Shown piece by piece: positions 25,686 to 40,200 of a stretch of DNA of 64,000 nt. A program made the translations under genes and the position numbers. Position 1 is the stretch's first letter, and every line of letters starts with the position of its first letter. Location of the stretch: contig NC_045151.1 in NCBI RefSeq assembly GCF_008831285.2, forward strand, positions 10,964,571 to 11,028,570, read 5' to 3'. Under the pieces are notes generated by a model. That model did no database searches and was not told the origin of the DNA. It was given only the letters and a program-made list of their open reading frames with translations. The stretch is from Nymphaea colorata (lineage: Eukaryota > Streptophyta > Magnoliopsida > Nymphaeales > Nymphaeaceae).

Positions 25686-28600
25686 CCACATAAACATAGT
25701 TTATACAATATGATATATATGGGACCATCTTTAGTCAATCCCACTCGTCCAAGTTGTAAAACATGTGCATTTTAGACAGATGAGAAATTAATGCCCTAAT
25801 TTGTACTAGAACATAGAATACTTAAATATTTTTAATAATGAGGAAAAAAATCAACTCACACACATAACGCATGTCACGGCCAAAAATATCTTACTTGGAT
25901 TTCTAACAGCAACAATTTTCTCGGATATTCTTTCGGCAAAGTTGTTTTTCTTGGGAAAATCTCAGCAATTATTTAAAAAATGAAAAAAAAAATATCAGGT
26001 AAAGATAAAATAAATGAGACACCAATAAGAGGACATAAGTAATAACTAGATAAAATTATCAAAATGATAATCTACCAATGATAAACTTGACAGTAAATAA
26101 ATTTACAGCTTGAACAATGACAGCTAAAACTAACATTTAACAATCACAACATCATGAAGGATATGTAATACAGCAAAGTAGAAAATCACAAATGAAAATT
26201 GGAAAACATAAACTGGCGAATACATAGATAATGACAGTTTGTAGCCCTCATGGCTTTACCAACATAAATCAAGCATATATACATATAGTGCTCAGCGAGA
26301 GGAATAAAAGGCACAAACAACAAGCATGAAAATAACACATTAAATTTATTTTCATGTTTTTCCAAAAAACAGTTTTTTTTTCAGTTCTCTATTTTTTAAT
26401 CTCAATATCAGATTTTTCTCGAGAAAATGCAATATCCAAGGCTCTGAATTAGAATATGATAGATATGGGACTATTTTTAGTCAATATCAGAGATAGAACA
26501 TTTTCTTTTTAACAAGATGAGAAATCAATGCCCTAATTTATGCTAGAACTTAGTGATGAAAATTGAAATACTAAAGGTTTTTCACTAATGAGAAGAAAAC
26601 TCACAGCATAGTTCATGCATAGGAAAAAGATGTCTAGTGGCTTACATCAAGCAAAAAAACCACAAGACTCGAACCCATTTTCTATGGAAAATGGAACATC
26701 GTAGTTGTTTTGCTAAAGGAATTTGATGCAGAGGGTGTAATTGAGTAAATACACAAGGTAGTTCTCTCTGCTGGTCTACATCAAGCATAAACATGGTCTA
26801 GGAAACCCACTTACCACGTAATGTGTGTGCATGCTTGTATCCATATGCCCATGTGTCTGTCCATGTGCACACGCATGTCCACATGCCTTTATGTGAGTGT
26901 GTGCAGAATTTCTTTGCATATGTCAAATACACGAATGTCATCCTTATGCATAGCTTGACACACAAATGGTGGTGCAAAAGAACATACTTGCTGTAGTCCA
27001 AATGGCCGTAGCTGAGCAGAATCATCCTCAAAGACTTCCCAGAATTCTTGTTCATCTGACAGCCACATCACGAGAGTCTCTACTAACCTAGCAAGCAAAT
27101 TTTTCTGCACCTTTTCTTTTCCAACTAATATAAGTCCTGCAATACTTGCTAACTGCTGTAGTTTTGCAAATAGATCCTGTTGCAACAAACGGCAAAAGAA
27201 ACTTAATAACCAGATGGGGGTTTGTGCAGATATAACCACTTTCAGAGGTATTGTCATTAAAGTTCCATTCTGGATTTCACTGACAGTGCATTTAGAAACA
27301 CATCCATATTCAAAGGAAATATTACCATATGGAGCAGCATTTAGAATGCCTTTCTGTATCTTTAGAAATGAAAACTTTACTCTACTATGATGCCATCATG
27401 AAGATGTCTCCTAATTTTGTAATCTAAAAATTAAACAAAAACTTGCTCCTATAGCAAAATCTCCACAGATGACTGCAGTTTCTTTCTTCTTTTACTTTTT
27501 GTTTTCATTTTGCTGAAATTGCTAAACTTCCAGGCCTTTCCTAGAGAGAAAATTATTTCTACTGTGTAAACTTTTGCACGTTTTGAAGTTCTAATAACAC
27601 TCATCTCTATTGAAAGAACACTACAAAGCTGTATGGATACGTCTGTGGCTATGTACTCAGTCAATTCTTTTTATCATGTTGGCCAAGTAATGATAAATTA
27701 CAAATGATCACTTCCCAAAATGTTTCAAGAGAGGCTAAGAAAACTTGAAACCTCAAACCTTATATACTTAAAGAAGGAAGCCTATGCTCTGCTCAATTTA
27801 CATGCATCAATTCATAATATCCTTTTTGACAAAATCAAAGTGCAAATTGCAAACTTATACACATGCTTCAAATTATTCCACATTTTAACTGAAAATGGTG
27901 AGATTTTGTTCTGTCATATTTAATGTTGCATTGCATATGAGATCCAGTAAAAGAAACCTTAGTTCTTTACAGACTAACATTATCACATGGACACTTCAAT
28001 CAGCACGTGTATCAACATACATGATGCCTGGAAACAATTATGGCACTTCCTGTGACACCCAGACCACTCTAGACCTTATTTTTCTACCTATTTCCTTTTA
28101 TGATCTTGATTGATTTCCTTCCTAAAATTTGCAAGCAACTAATTAGATTTTGTCATCAAAACAACTTCACTGTTTGCAGTTTCTAGCTAAAATTGCTATT
28201 CAAGAGTGCACTGAAAAATTGTGTACATTTTGTGTTTTGTATGATTGGTCTGGATCTGGATCCAAACCATGTCCACACATTACCTTAATCCTATTCTGCA
28301 TATGCAAAGTGGCAGGATTGATAATTTATATCCTATCGTATGCCATATAGTCCATGTAAAATCAGTGCTTATATTAATGACATTAGGGGCATGCCTTGTA
28401 TCTTTGAGGCTGCCATCACAATATTGAGGAAATCCCCTTTCTCTCTTGTCTTCAATTCTTTCTCAAGGTGAAGAAATCTGGACAAGATCTAACATGCTGT
28501 CAAAGCCATAGATCAAAGGACAGTTTCCTTCCAAAGGTGTCTCAACATCGAGCTTTTAAGTTATTTTTCTCTTCTCAATCTGTTTGTGTTCATCTTTTTC

Positions 28601-31260
28601 AAAATATTATTTATATTTATTTTCCTTATATTTTTTACGTTTCCTTCTGGCTGGTGCTCACTTTTATTCCTATTCTCCTTGACATTGTCCTCCCTCTTAA
28701 TTTGTTATTTCTTATTATCAATTTCTTGTTTGTCCTTCCCATTCTGTTTTCTTTTTCTCTTTTGCCATTTGTATGCCTCCAACCTTAATCAGCGTCAATT
28801 GATTTCTACCATAGACATGTCTACATTGCTTTCTGTTGTTTTCTATTCACTCTTGTGTCCTGTTACAAAACATCAGTTTTGTTTCTGCTATAAGTTCTTC
28901 AATCATCCTTGTTTGCCCAGTTCTTACTTCCTCCCACTTCCCTAACACACAACAAAAATCTGAGATGTAACATCTGAAATCTGATCAGACATCTAAAACT
29001 CTGATCAAATCAGACATCTTCAATCAGATAGTTTGTATATTTGAGTGTATAACAGCTCTCTTCTTTACCCTAATTTTTCTGTACAATGTAAAAATTTGAA
29101 AACTAATTAAAAAATGTTGTCCCTGTCAAAGAGCACTTTCACGCACCAGAAAGTCACCTGCACCAAGGACTTCTTTGACACAAAATGAAAGTTGATTGCC
29201 TGATTGAGACTCAAAGAATTGATTAAGGTGAGAAAGCACTGAAAATTCATCTAATGGAAGAAAATAGCCACAACATAAAAAGAAAGCATCAAATTCCATA
29301 TTTACCTGGAACGGGAGAGATGGCAATGGTTCTGAATCCCAGAAAAGATCCTCCTTTTTCCCATGTAAGTACATTCGTGCATCTAATTGTGCTTTATCCC
29401 CTCTAGAATAAATGAAGTTCAGCATATATTGGCGACAGAAATAATCTCTAAATTTGTCTAAAGAATGTTGTAGGTGGCGTCTCCAGTCTTTAAGTTCTAC
29501 AGCTTTACTAGGAATAGGACCAGTGCTCTCCGAAGATAAACTTTCATTACCCGTAAGTTCTTTCTCTTCGCTGCAAATTTTTGAGAGAGCCATAGGTAAT
29601 AATTCGTCTAAAACAGCATATGCATTTCCTAGAAGAGCAAGCTGCTGAGAATCAGTTTCTGCCTTGAACTTGGTAGAGCCTTTATGCTCCATGAGGGTAT
29701 CCTCTTCAGAAAGACCTGGTAGACTCTTCATTAACCCATCTATGTACATATCAAACAGCTGAGAGATCCTACTTAAAATGGTCCCACCAAAATGCAGAAT
29801 GACATCTGATGTTAAATGATCAACAATATCCTGTGAACAAAATTAGCATAGAAAATCTGTCAAGCAACCATAAGATAGAGTAGGTGACATGATAAATAAT
29901 GAAAAATTACTATTAAGAGTGGCAAAAAACTGTACAATTGTCTTATATATATTAAGCATACGTAATATTTCTCTCAATATACATGATTTCAAAAAGTGTA
30001 TGTTAGTGCCACAAGTATTAATTCAAGCATCATTAATCACTTCAAAAATCTGAATCTGTTATTATGCAGAAACCATTATTTCAGAATGTGTGACCAAACG
30101 AGCCGTCCTGCAGCTAGCCTCGACAAGTGAAGGGTACTTTAATATTTCTTTCTTAACAGTCAAACAAAGAAGCAAGCTGCTATTGATTGCTCAAGTAAAC
30201 GTAACTAAAGGGAAATTGGCAGACAAAAGGGAGTTGCCTCACAGTATTAAAAATATGGTATAAATGAGCATATAAGGTAATTTACAATTCGACCCTATAC
30301 AGTATACATACACTGAGGAGGTTGCCATCACATGTTGATACATACTGGGTGCCGGTGCAGCTCTTAACTGCCAAATTCAAGGGTCATCAATAATGCGCAA
30401 AGGCAGTCAAATGGCCCCACTTCAAAGCTGTCCACATTTAGGTGCCTACTGGGCCTTAGTGGGGTCTAAGTATAATGAGTGTATAGGTTTGTCCAGAAAA
30501 CCAGCCATATTCACAGGTTCAGTTTTGTCTCGGCAATAAAGCGGCTTCAATCTCTTCTCCCTTAAAATATTGACAAAAAGTTATTGCTTATTTTGTGCCA
30601 TAAAATTCTCAGACTTCTTTTATTTAATGAATACTTTGTCTGTGAGCACACACACACATTCCATAAGCTTGCAACCAAATTTCATGAAAATGTCACATGG
30701 AAACAGGTGAAAAGCCAAGTACTTGTGTCGGTACGTGGGTATGGTGACACAGGTACATGGGATATGGCTGGGTATGATTGTATTTTGAAACTGAAAAACG
30801 TTTTCAAACTTGACTTTTGCTTTAATTTTGATTTTATGTGGATTACCCGTAGTTCTCAAAAATGGTCTGCCTATACCCGCACTACTGTACCGGTACCATA
30901 CCCGTATCTGCACCCATGTAACATAGTGTCACATCCATACTTTTAGTCATGTCCTTACTCTTCTCCCGGACCTACACAATACCGCCTGTAAACTTGGAGA
31001 CTAAGCCACATGAACTTGCCAAGAAAATTGTGACACCTAGATCGATATGATTTTAGTGCAAGTGTGGCAACCAACAATTTGCCTTCCTTTATTATGAATT
31101 ATTGATGAAATGATAACTTGTGATTTGTTAATTCTTTTTGTTTGTGTATATGTGTGTGTGTGTGCATGTGCGGTGTATATGTGTGGCAACCAACAATTTG
31201 CTTTTCTTTATTTTGAATCATTGATAAATGATAACTTGTGATTTGTTAATTCTTTTTGTT

Positions 31261-31296
<36 letters not shown>

Positions 31297-34200
31297 TGTG
31301 CTGTGTATATGTGAAGGTGAATTGATGTGTTTTGATCAAATTTGATTTTGCTACAAATGTTTTGACAACGCAGAGCATAGTGAAACAAATAAATACTTCA
31401 AGAAATATGCCTTCAAGTGGTCGATGGGTTACGTATCGACATAATCATAAGAGAAAATCAAGAGAAGTTGTGGATACTGTATTGGACAAATCAATTTTCG
31501 AAATCATGTGTCAAGTTATTCAAATCAACATACCTTTGGCTAAAGTCCTCAAATTGGTTGACAATAAAGGTAGGTTTGCCATAGGGTACTTCTATGAAAC
31601 TATCTTTCTTTGATAAGTCAACCTTGAAAACAACAAGGAATTGACTTGAGCAATACCTGTTAAAGAGAACCTCAAGGGAAAAAGAAGTTGTACATGCCCG
31701 TATGGAGGATTATAAATAAGAGGTAGATCAGGCAACTTCATAATCTCTTTCATGCAGTAGTGTATTACTTAAATCTTGCATTAAGATATTTCCTAACATT
31801 TAAAATTGATAGAAATTGAAGAGTTTCTCGGGCTACATTGGTGTTAGTCAATGAGCTTGAGACACAAGACCTTATTCATCATGAGATGGAAATATATGAT
31901 AATTTTCAAGGTGATGCAGGAAAAAATGCAACCACTTGGAACACTAATCCATCTAGATACTACACTCAAAAGTCAACGTATCTTTTAATTGTAATTTAGT
32001 AATTTCATTTGTTTAATCTTCTAGTGTCGTACTTGTGTTTAGATATGCGGCTGATTAGGTATCAGAGTGACTATCCAAACTTTAAAACTTTGCAATTAAA
32101 ATCCTCAGTTAGACATGCACTGCACGTTGATGCAAAACAATATTAGAATATTTTCCAATAAAAGGAGAAATATACTAGAATATAAACTATCGAATAACCT
32201 TGTCTATGTTCAATATAATATGTAATCAAGGCAACAGTAATAAGCTGATGTAGACTTGTTTTATAGGTCGACCCATTATTCCATCAATATACACTTGTTT
32301 TGTAAAATATATTAACAAATTTCTCTTATTTCTTTTACACGATTAGGAAAAACTTCAACAAGAAAGCATAGAGCACAAGCTGATCCTATCAGCTTGGAAC
32401 ACTTTGATGCACTAGTTTTATGGGTTGAGGAAGAACCAGCCACCATATTCTAAAAGGAAGTTCTTGAGTAGTTTAACATCAAAGGGGTAGAACATGTCGA
32501 TGATGAGGAACTCATATACATCAAGAAGGATGCTGAATGCAACCGATGATAAGAATGACGACGAATATGATGAATTATCTATTTTCATTTATTATTTGTA
32601 TTGATTAAATTCATTTTGTGATGTATAAGAATTTAAACTTATTTTTTGATGTGTAAGGACATTATATTATGTTAAATTGATGAATGTTCATTGGCAAATT
32701 CATGTGTAACATAAAAGAGCAAATTTCTTGATTTTCCTCTTATTTCGTGTAATCATTCCTTTTAAAAAAATTTCAAAAACAAATTTACAATTTTTTATGT
32801 TATGTTATCTAATTAACTATTGGCCCGGTCTATACATGTTACATTACACATTTTAGAACATGGGTTTCAATATGCGCCTATGTTTTTATTTGGCTAAACC
32901 ATTTCATTGAGATGTTTAAGAGCATGATTTTTTATGTAATATTCCTTTTTCTTCAATACAAGTTATAAATTCCTTTGAGATATTCTACTTTTGAATCACT
33001 CCTAAAAATCTTAATGGAGGTATTAGATTGATTTTTATCATATTCTAAAGGGTTTGAAATGAGCAGAAACATCAAATAAAGTAAATTTAACCTATGTTAT
33101 CAAAGTTGCTAGGCGCAGTCTGGGCAACAGGATGTGCCCAGCGCTTGGGCACAACTAGGCCCACTTAGGCAACCATTTAACTAATTATGGCTGTACGCAC
33201 TACATACATTCCATACTATATAATATATAATATTGTCATACATAACTTAACATATATATTCAAAAGTGTGGAAAACAACTATTATTTATATTAAATTAGT
33301 AACTGTTAAGTATTAAGTTATGTGATATGACTAATAGTGATATAGTCATCATATAACAATAATGCACAACAGACAATATTATACAATTTATATTATCTGT
33401 ATATTGAAAGCAAACTAAAGTTTATAGCATTGATATTCGAGAAACTGAAAATTAATACAAAGTTCCTATACTCAAATATTCATTAAATAACCATTTCTAC
33501 ATTGAAGGAAGAGTGGAAGGAAGACCATCCATTCTGCTTCCACAACTTAAAAATGTGCACTGCACTTGTCTCCGACACTACTTAATCCTTCTTAAAGAGT
33601 CTTTAAGAACCCCACTGAGTCATTGAGTGTCATTTGACTTCTATGGTCTAGGTGCAGACACGCCTAGGTGCAATTTGGCATGACCCTAGGCTCACCAACA
33701 CATTGCATCACCTAAGTGATGGAGTTAGGCGATGTAGGTGAAGTAGCACCTAGGTGTTGCCTAGGCACATGCCTAGGTGATGCCTCAAGTTCAACAACAT
33801 AGAATCTAATATATGTAATAAAACCATGAATAAACACAACATAATAAGAGAGACCACATTTGGAGATGAAGGAGTGGGTTCCATGCTCCTAGAATCCAAA
33901 ATATCTTATTCAAAGGGAGATTTTGATATAAATTATAATTTATAAACATGCTATTTCCAGAAGATAGGGATTTCATTTTTCTCATGATACAATAGAGAGG
34001 GCCTTTATAAGAGAGAAGAGATAGTCGTTGGCCCACTGACTAGAAAGCCAACAGCTAACCCAACAACAAGTATCAGGGAGATATCAATAAATTACTGCTG
34101 TATAATGCACAACAAATTCCAAAAGAGGACAAGGATAAACCCTTCAGCAAAACCCTTAAACCATCTGACACAAGGTTCCCCAAAAAACCCAAAAGTTCAG

Positions 34201-37200
34201 AGAAAGGTGTGTTGGTGCATTTACAAAGAGGTCCATAACATGCCTAACATTCCAAATACTACAACTATTGGGTTAAGAAATATTGTTCCAATTGCTGCTC
34301 CAGCAATATTAGGTGAATTTTACCCTTCCACACTAAAATCATCAAATCTCTCTGTCCCATTTGATTGGGTAAGAGAAATCACCACGAAGTACTAACCTTT
34401 CATCCTTTTCATCAAAATAGATGGGCACCAAAAGCGAAACCACTTGCCTCGGATTAGCCATAAACTGATCAATAACAACACCAGATAATGGCCATCAGGC
34501 CATGGAAAGGTTCATCTACGTCACTCAGTTGCAAAATTGTGGGTCAAAAGGAAATCATCATAGAAAGCTATTTGTAAAAAAAGGTCATGGACCCAGCAAA
34601 CATGTCATGTTATTTCCTTTATCGCCTCATAGGCACTCCATACTATTTTCATGATAACAACTAACTTTGACGTCCTTAGTTCCTTACTGTGATTTCAGCT
34701 CTTATACAGTTAATTCATGAAATAAAAAGTAACAACATATCTATTGATGAGACGTTATTATTCTCAACTAAGAAAAATAAAACTTAGAAACAATTTTGAA
34801 ATCTATTTTTATTTCTAGTGCTCATAGAAGTTGGTCTAAATGCCAAAAAAGGGATAAGCTGCAACACAATGGGTGAAGAATTAGTAGTAAGATGTTTTGT
34901 CTTACTTGAACAACAGACATAAACTGCTTTCCACTGCTAGTAAGCATAGAACACGCATCAGCAGAATACGAGGACAAATACCGAGTTGATGAAATCACAA
35001 TCTCATCATTTGCCAGCTGGTCAACCAACTTTCTTGCACGCCGAAAATTCATCTCTAAGATCTCGTCCACATATGGCCGTAAAAGCATAAAAAGCAACTG
35101 AGAAAATGCCAGTCCTTGTTCTTCCAACATTGCACAGTGACTAAGACTGGCTTTCACACAAACAGCAACAGCACGTAAAGCAGAGGCGCTCTCCGATGAA
35201 GGTGCATTTTCCTTCATCAGCTTAACAAGGGATTCTAGTTCACACTCAATCCATTGCTCAAGTCTACCGGTATATATCGCTGTGTTGCCAAATATTGATG
35301 AAGATTCTCTTGCTGCAGACAAGATAGTTGAAAATACATACTTTGACAGAGTTGCTGAGTTTGTTTCTGGGTATATTACACACAATGGTAGAAAATTCTC
35401 AATGTTCTTCTGAAGGCGAGATCTGTATGATTTCAATAATAAATTATGTGCAGATGGACCATTCCCAAGTTTGAGAAGCCTCATTAGAGCACTTTTCAGT
35501 TCCAAAACACCAACTGATGGCCGCTCTGCGACCTCAATAAGCTGCTCCACAAGCATTGCCTTCCGTTTCAAAAATGCTGATTTATAAGTAGAAACCTCCT
35601 CAGAGGTATTATCCCCAGAATCCAGTAAATCAGGATTGTTCTTCTCCTCTTCCTCAATGGCTAATAGAGCTTCTTCCATTTTATGCTCTGCCAATAAAAC
35701 ATCCACTGATTCCAGAAAAGCAGCTTTTGGATCACCTATACAATTAGGTATTGAGTCAAACTCATGGATATTATTTTCCTTGTGCTCCACTGGCTCGGGT
35801 TTATTCAACTTCCACACCTCAAGCTCTCGGCAAACACCGGTCATCAGATCCTGCACAAGTATGCCTTGGGCAGAGACATGCTTCTGCAGCTCAATCAATT
35901 CTTGCTCAAGCTCAATAACCTCTTCTGTTATTCTTCAAGATGAAAGAAATAACACGAGCAAAGTCAGAGTGCTTCAGCTAATTCTAGATCTAAACAATGA
36001 AAAGCATCCATTTTATGCTCACAGATACAATTTCACATAGGGATACATGGTACAGGAAGTGCTTCATATCAGATATGGATACCACAGCACATGCACACAC
36101 GCACACACAAAACAAATAAAGTAGAAAATACACATGGTCCATTGTGAATGATACATTACATTTTCCAGAGCAGCAAAATCACATCAATGCAAAAACCACA
36201 AGGCTAAAGAAATTGCAAGTCCCCAAGAGAATAAAATTCATTAGTAATCAGAGAAGGAGATTGCAGATAGTACACAATAACAATTCTGTTAAAGCAGATG
36301 TCACCATATGATTTCTCTCTCAATATATTTATCACTTATATAATTACACTCAGTTGTTTGCCCTAGATTTTTATGTACAGTGCATAATATGCAATAGGTT
36401 ACATTACTTAACTTTAAAAGATTTACCTGTATTGTTCGCTACAGTACATTAAGTGATTAAACTTTAAAGCCAGCATAGTATGATATGGGCCTGTCAGAAA
36501 AAACAGGGCAACAGAACATTATTCTTTTGTTTTTGGGGATGAAAATCCTCATATAACTGACTCCTACACACTATTAGGAGTTGTGCGAGGGAACTTTTGC
36601 TGCTTTCAGAAGGAAGACATCTAATTTGTGGTGTGCGGTGAACAAATTGCACCAAAGAAAGAGGGCTTTCACTGATGATCAGGAGCTGATATATACTGGG
36701 GAGGATATTGAGTCTGAAGGAGATGCAGAAGCTGAAGATGATGAATGAACATTTTATTTTTCATCTGTGAGAAACAAGTTTGTTAGATGACTGAAAGCCC
36801 ATGAACAATAATTTGACTGGATTACTCACTGTATGCACTCCGCATATAAAGAAATCCACATGCAAGCTTCAAGTTGCTCCCTTTACATAGTTTCAGAATG
36901 GCAAAACCATTTGAGAGATTAGGTGGATTTTCCAGAGCTTATGTTATGTTCTTAAAGGACATTTGAGAATGATCAAGGAGGGTAGACTTGAAGGGAGCAA
37001 GCACATCAGCATCCTAGGAAACCGCAGATGAAGTTGCACACGATATACCTGGAACATGTTCGGTAAGAACTAATTGGTATGCACACTGAATCTTACTGGA
37101 ACAGGGTCAAAAACAGAGGATTAAGGATGAAGGGGTCGAATCTATGGTACGTGTTGAATTGGAAGAGTTTATGTTTCTAGGTGGCTCTTTGTAATATTAA

Positions 37201-40200
37201 AGATTTACAAGATCTCTTTAATATTTTCTTTATTTCTGTTTGATGTAATCTCTAAATCTCCTTTCTACCCTAATCTCTTTATGATGGAGATTAAGGTTAG
37301 TGAATAATTAAGTTTTCTTTCTCCAAGTCTTACGGCTGCTACTCTCTCTCTCCACATCTCACGACCTACCATCTCCAAACCTCACGGCTGCAACATGGTA
37401 TCAGAGTCATCGTGACTGGCGACGTGAAGAAAGCAGTGGCTGGGTCGTGAATCAGGCTGGTGACATGAAGAAAACTGCCGTCGGCTTCTCCTCCTCAGGC
37501 TATCTCTTTCACCATCTCCTCCTTCTCCCTCTTCTTCTCCTGCTCCACACGTTTAGTTCAAGTTGACCGTTTTCCAGCAACTGAACCGTGTGGAGGAGTC
37601 TATTCACGCTATGAAATCTGCGTGAATAGACTCCAGCTGTGGGTCTTTAAACATATATATCTTATCGTAGCTGGGTGGGAATTTATGTTGAATGTTTCTT
37701 GCTGTTGCTATTCATGATTAGTGGAAAATAATATCTGGTACAACAAAGTTAGATGCATAAATAGATAAGTTGTTGTTTGCGAAAGACAGTGCAAGCAGTG
37801 TGGAATTTTTTTTTGGTCGTTGGATTGCTGATACGAGCCTACCTAGAACTCGTACTTCCCATGTTGGTACCTCCGCCGAAGGCGCCCTTTCTTATTGTGA
37901 GGCTAACTTTTGTTCTTATGAGATTTGCGGAAAACAGGTGAGAGTGACTACGGGAGCATGTCAAATGCTTAGGGAGGTTAACTTCCCTAGTTCCTCCTTG
38001 GCGTTTTCGGGAGATGACAGACTTTTTCCTTGTGAGGTTAATCCCTCAAATATAGCGTGGAGCGGATGGGAGCAAAGTGAAGGGCGCGTGCAAGTCCTTG
38101 TGAGGCTAAGGGAGCAAGGCTTATGGAAGACCTAGGTGATCTTGACCTAGGAGACCTAGACCCACCCGGTCTAGGTGAGGAAGACCTAGGTGCACCTAGC
38201 CTAGATGAGGAAGACCGGGACTCACCTAGTCCAGAAGGGGAAGACCTAGGCACGTTTGGCCTAAATGAAGGTGGGCTCGGCATGGCGAGGAGAACACATT
38301 GGGCTCGAGCCCATTTCACGGATCGGATTGGCGAAGCTCAGGCGGACCTGGGCGAGGTGGGGCCTTTGGCCCAAATCAGATTAGAACAATTACTTAGAAT
38401 GATTTGATTCATTTGCTTTTGTACCATTTTCTTGTTTGATTCGGTTTGTTTTACGTCTCATCTCGAGACAGTGTTTTGAACCGGTTTGGCACTTGTATAT
38501 AAGCCAAAACTGAGACGTTTTATTCATTCTTGCTTAATGAAATTGGAGTTTTTCTCTTTCCTCCATGCGTGGAGAGTTCTTGGTGCTTAGGGCGTGGCTT
38601 CCTAGGAAGCACTACACTGAAATACTCACCAAGCTGTGAGATTATTGGAGGTCTTCCATCCATTAATGGCTGCCGGTAGCCATTAACGAAGAAGATGAAC
38701 ATCGTACTCGAACCAAGGAATCCTTGGATAGGCAGCCGTGCCTTCAACTTGATCACGAAGGAGTTGAAAGGCGACTGTACTAGACGGTGTTGAAGAAGGT
38801 GCCGCCTGTGATTCTGGCCCATCGTCTTCAACCTTGACCGCTGGCGAGATCTCAGCCATAACCAAGCTTTCCGACTTCCTAACGCTTGGTGGATGAGCTC
38901 TCAGATGATCCTTACTCACGACATCAACGCCCCCTCGAGCCTTGCATTCGAGCTTGCTTGTCCAACTGGGATTGAAGAGGCGGTATCAAGTGAAGAAGAA
39001 GATTCCATTGTAGGTAGATCGAGGAGAAGAAGGGAGCATCCGATTAATCCCAAGATCAATCCGCCTAAATTCGGGACTTTCCTCGAGGTATTTACGGTGG
39101 GGTATGGCGTTCCATGATCAACCCTAAGATCTGAGTCACGAAGCCAATTCGTGGAGCGAGGAAGGAGAAGAAGAAAGGAAACCGCGAAGGGGAAGAGGCG
39201 AAAACGAGTGGAGACGAAAAGACACGGTTCTCGGTTTCTGAAAATAGCTTCAGAACACACTTCCGATCAGAAAAGTGATTTCCGGAGATCTACTGGGAGT
39301 TTTGAGGCGTTCTATGGCTCGTTGGAAAGCTCTCGTCATCCCCTACAACCTACTAAAATTTCAGGCAGATCGGACCACGGGAAGGTAGTCACATCCACGA
39401 CGGGCCGCTTGCAGAGGCTGTTTCCGACGATTCCCTTGGAGTATTCAGGCGAGCCATATACCATTGGATTCGTAATTAAAAGATCTACAACATATCCAAA
39501 AATCAAGGTATTTGGAGCTGATTTGACCGTCGAATCATCGTCTGCAAGTTTTGGAAGCATGTTGGCCTGTTCGCCGGTTTTCATGGTGTAACTCAGATTT
39601 CCGGCCAGATCCGGCGACCTCCGGCCAGTTCCGACAATTGGGTGACTAATTCCCATCCTACCCCTGCTATGCACTACATTTACTTGGATTAATAATTATT
39701 AGCATGGGTAATTTCGTCCAAGAAGGTATCGGAAACCCTAGCGCATAAGGGTATTTAAAAAGGCAACCCTTGGCGCCGTCAACACTTTCCAAATATTTTG
39801 CCGATGCTTCCGAAAGGTGAGATCCGCAGCTGATCTCAGGAGGCCAGGTGGCACCATGTGGAGGAGGGCGCCAGCAGCTAGGCCGACAATTTTGGGAGGC
39901 ACCGCAAGAAGCCAAGAGGGCGCGCCAAGTGTCCTTCCGTTCCAAAAAGGAAGGCGCATCTTGCTCAGTCGTCCCTATTCTTTTGGAAAGAAGATCTCCC
40001 GCGCTAGGAGATTCATTGCATCTGGACGACCACCAAAAAGGAAGGAGCTAGGTGGCAGCTGGACGCGAGGACAAGTGGAAGAGGGCAGCTCGTTCCCACT
40101 TTGGCGAGATCTCCTGTCCTATTTTTGCCTCAACGAAATAGAAAAGGGCTTGACTTGCGGCTAGGTGCATTGTACCTAGATGCCTTTCACCTAAGGCAAG

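Larger units (their letters stand above)
29831..34905 (-). other. EXO84C intron 3 (5.1 kb, transposon-bearing)
   Basis: Contains a GTAC-rich MITE-like segment (about 30710-30930), a GT-containing tandem duplication (31062-31310), a hAT transposase fossil (31332-32580) and a fold-back element (33093-33801). The remainder is AT-rich without recognisable features. Confidence 0.65.

Noticed and set aside
25420-25744. Overlapping frames on both strands around the TA microsatellite
   Set aside because: YIYIYI runs come from the TA repeat; no conserved sequence on either side and the region is an EXO84C intron.
34105-34395. 96-codon plus-strand frame
   Set aside because: No family match by eye, lies within EXO84C intron 3, no supporting neighbours.
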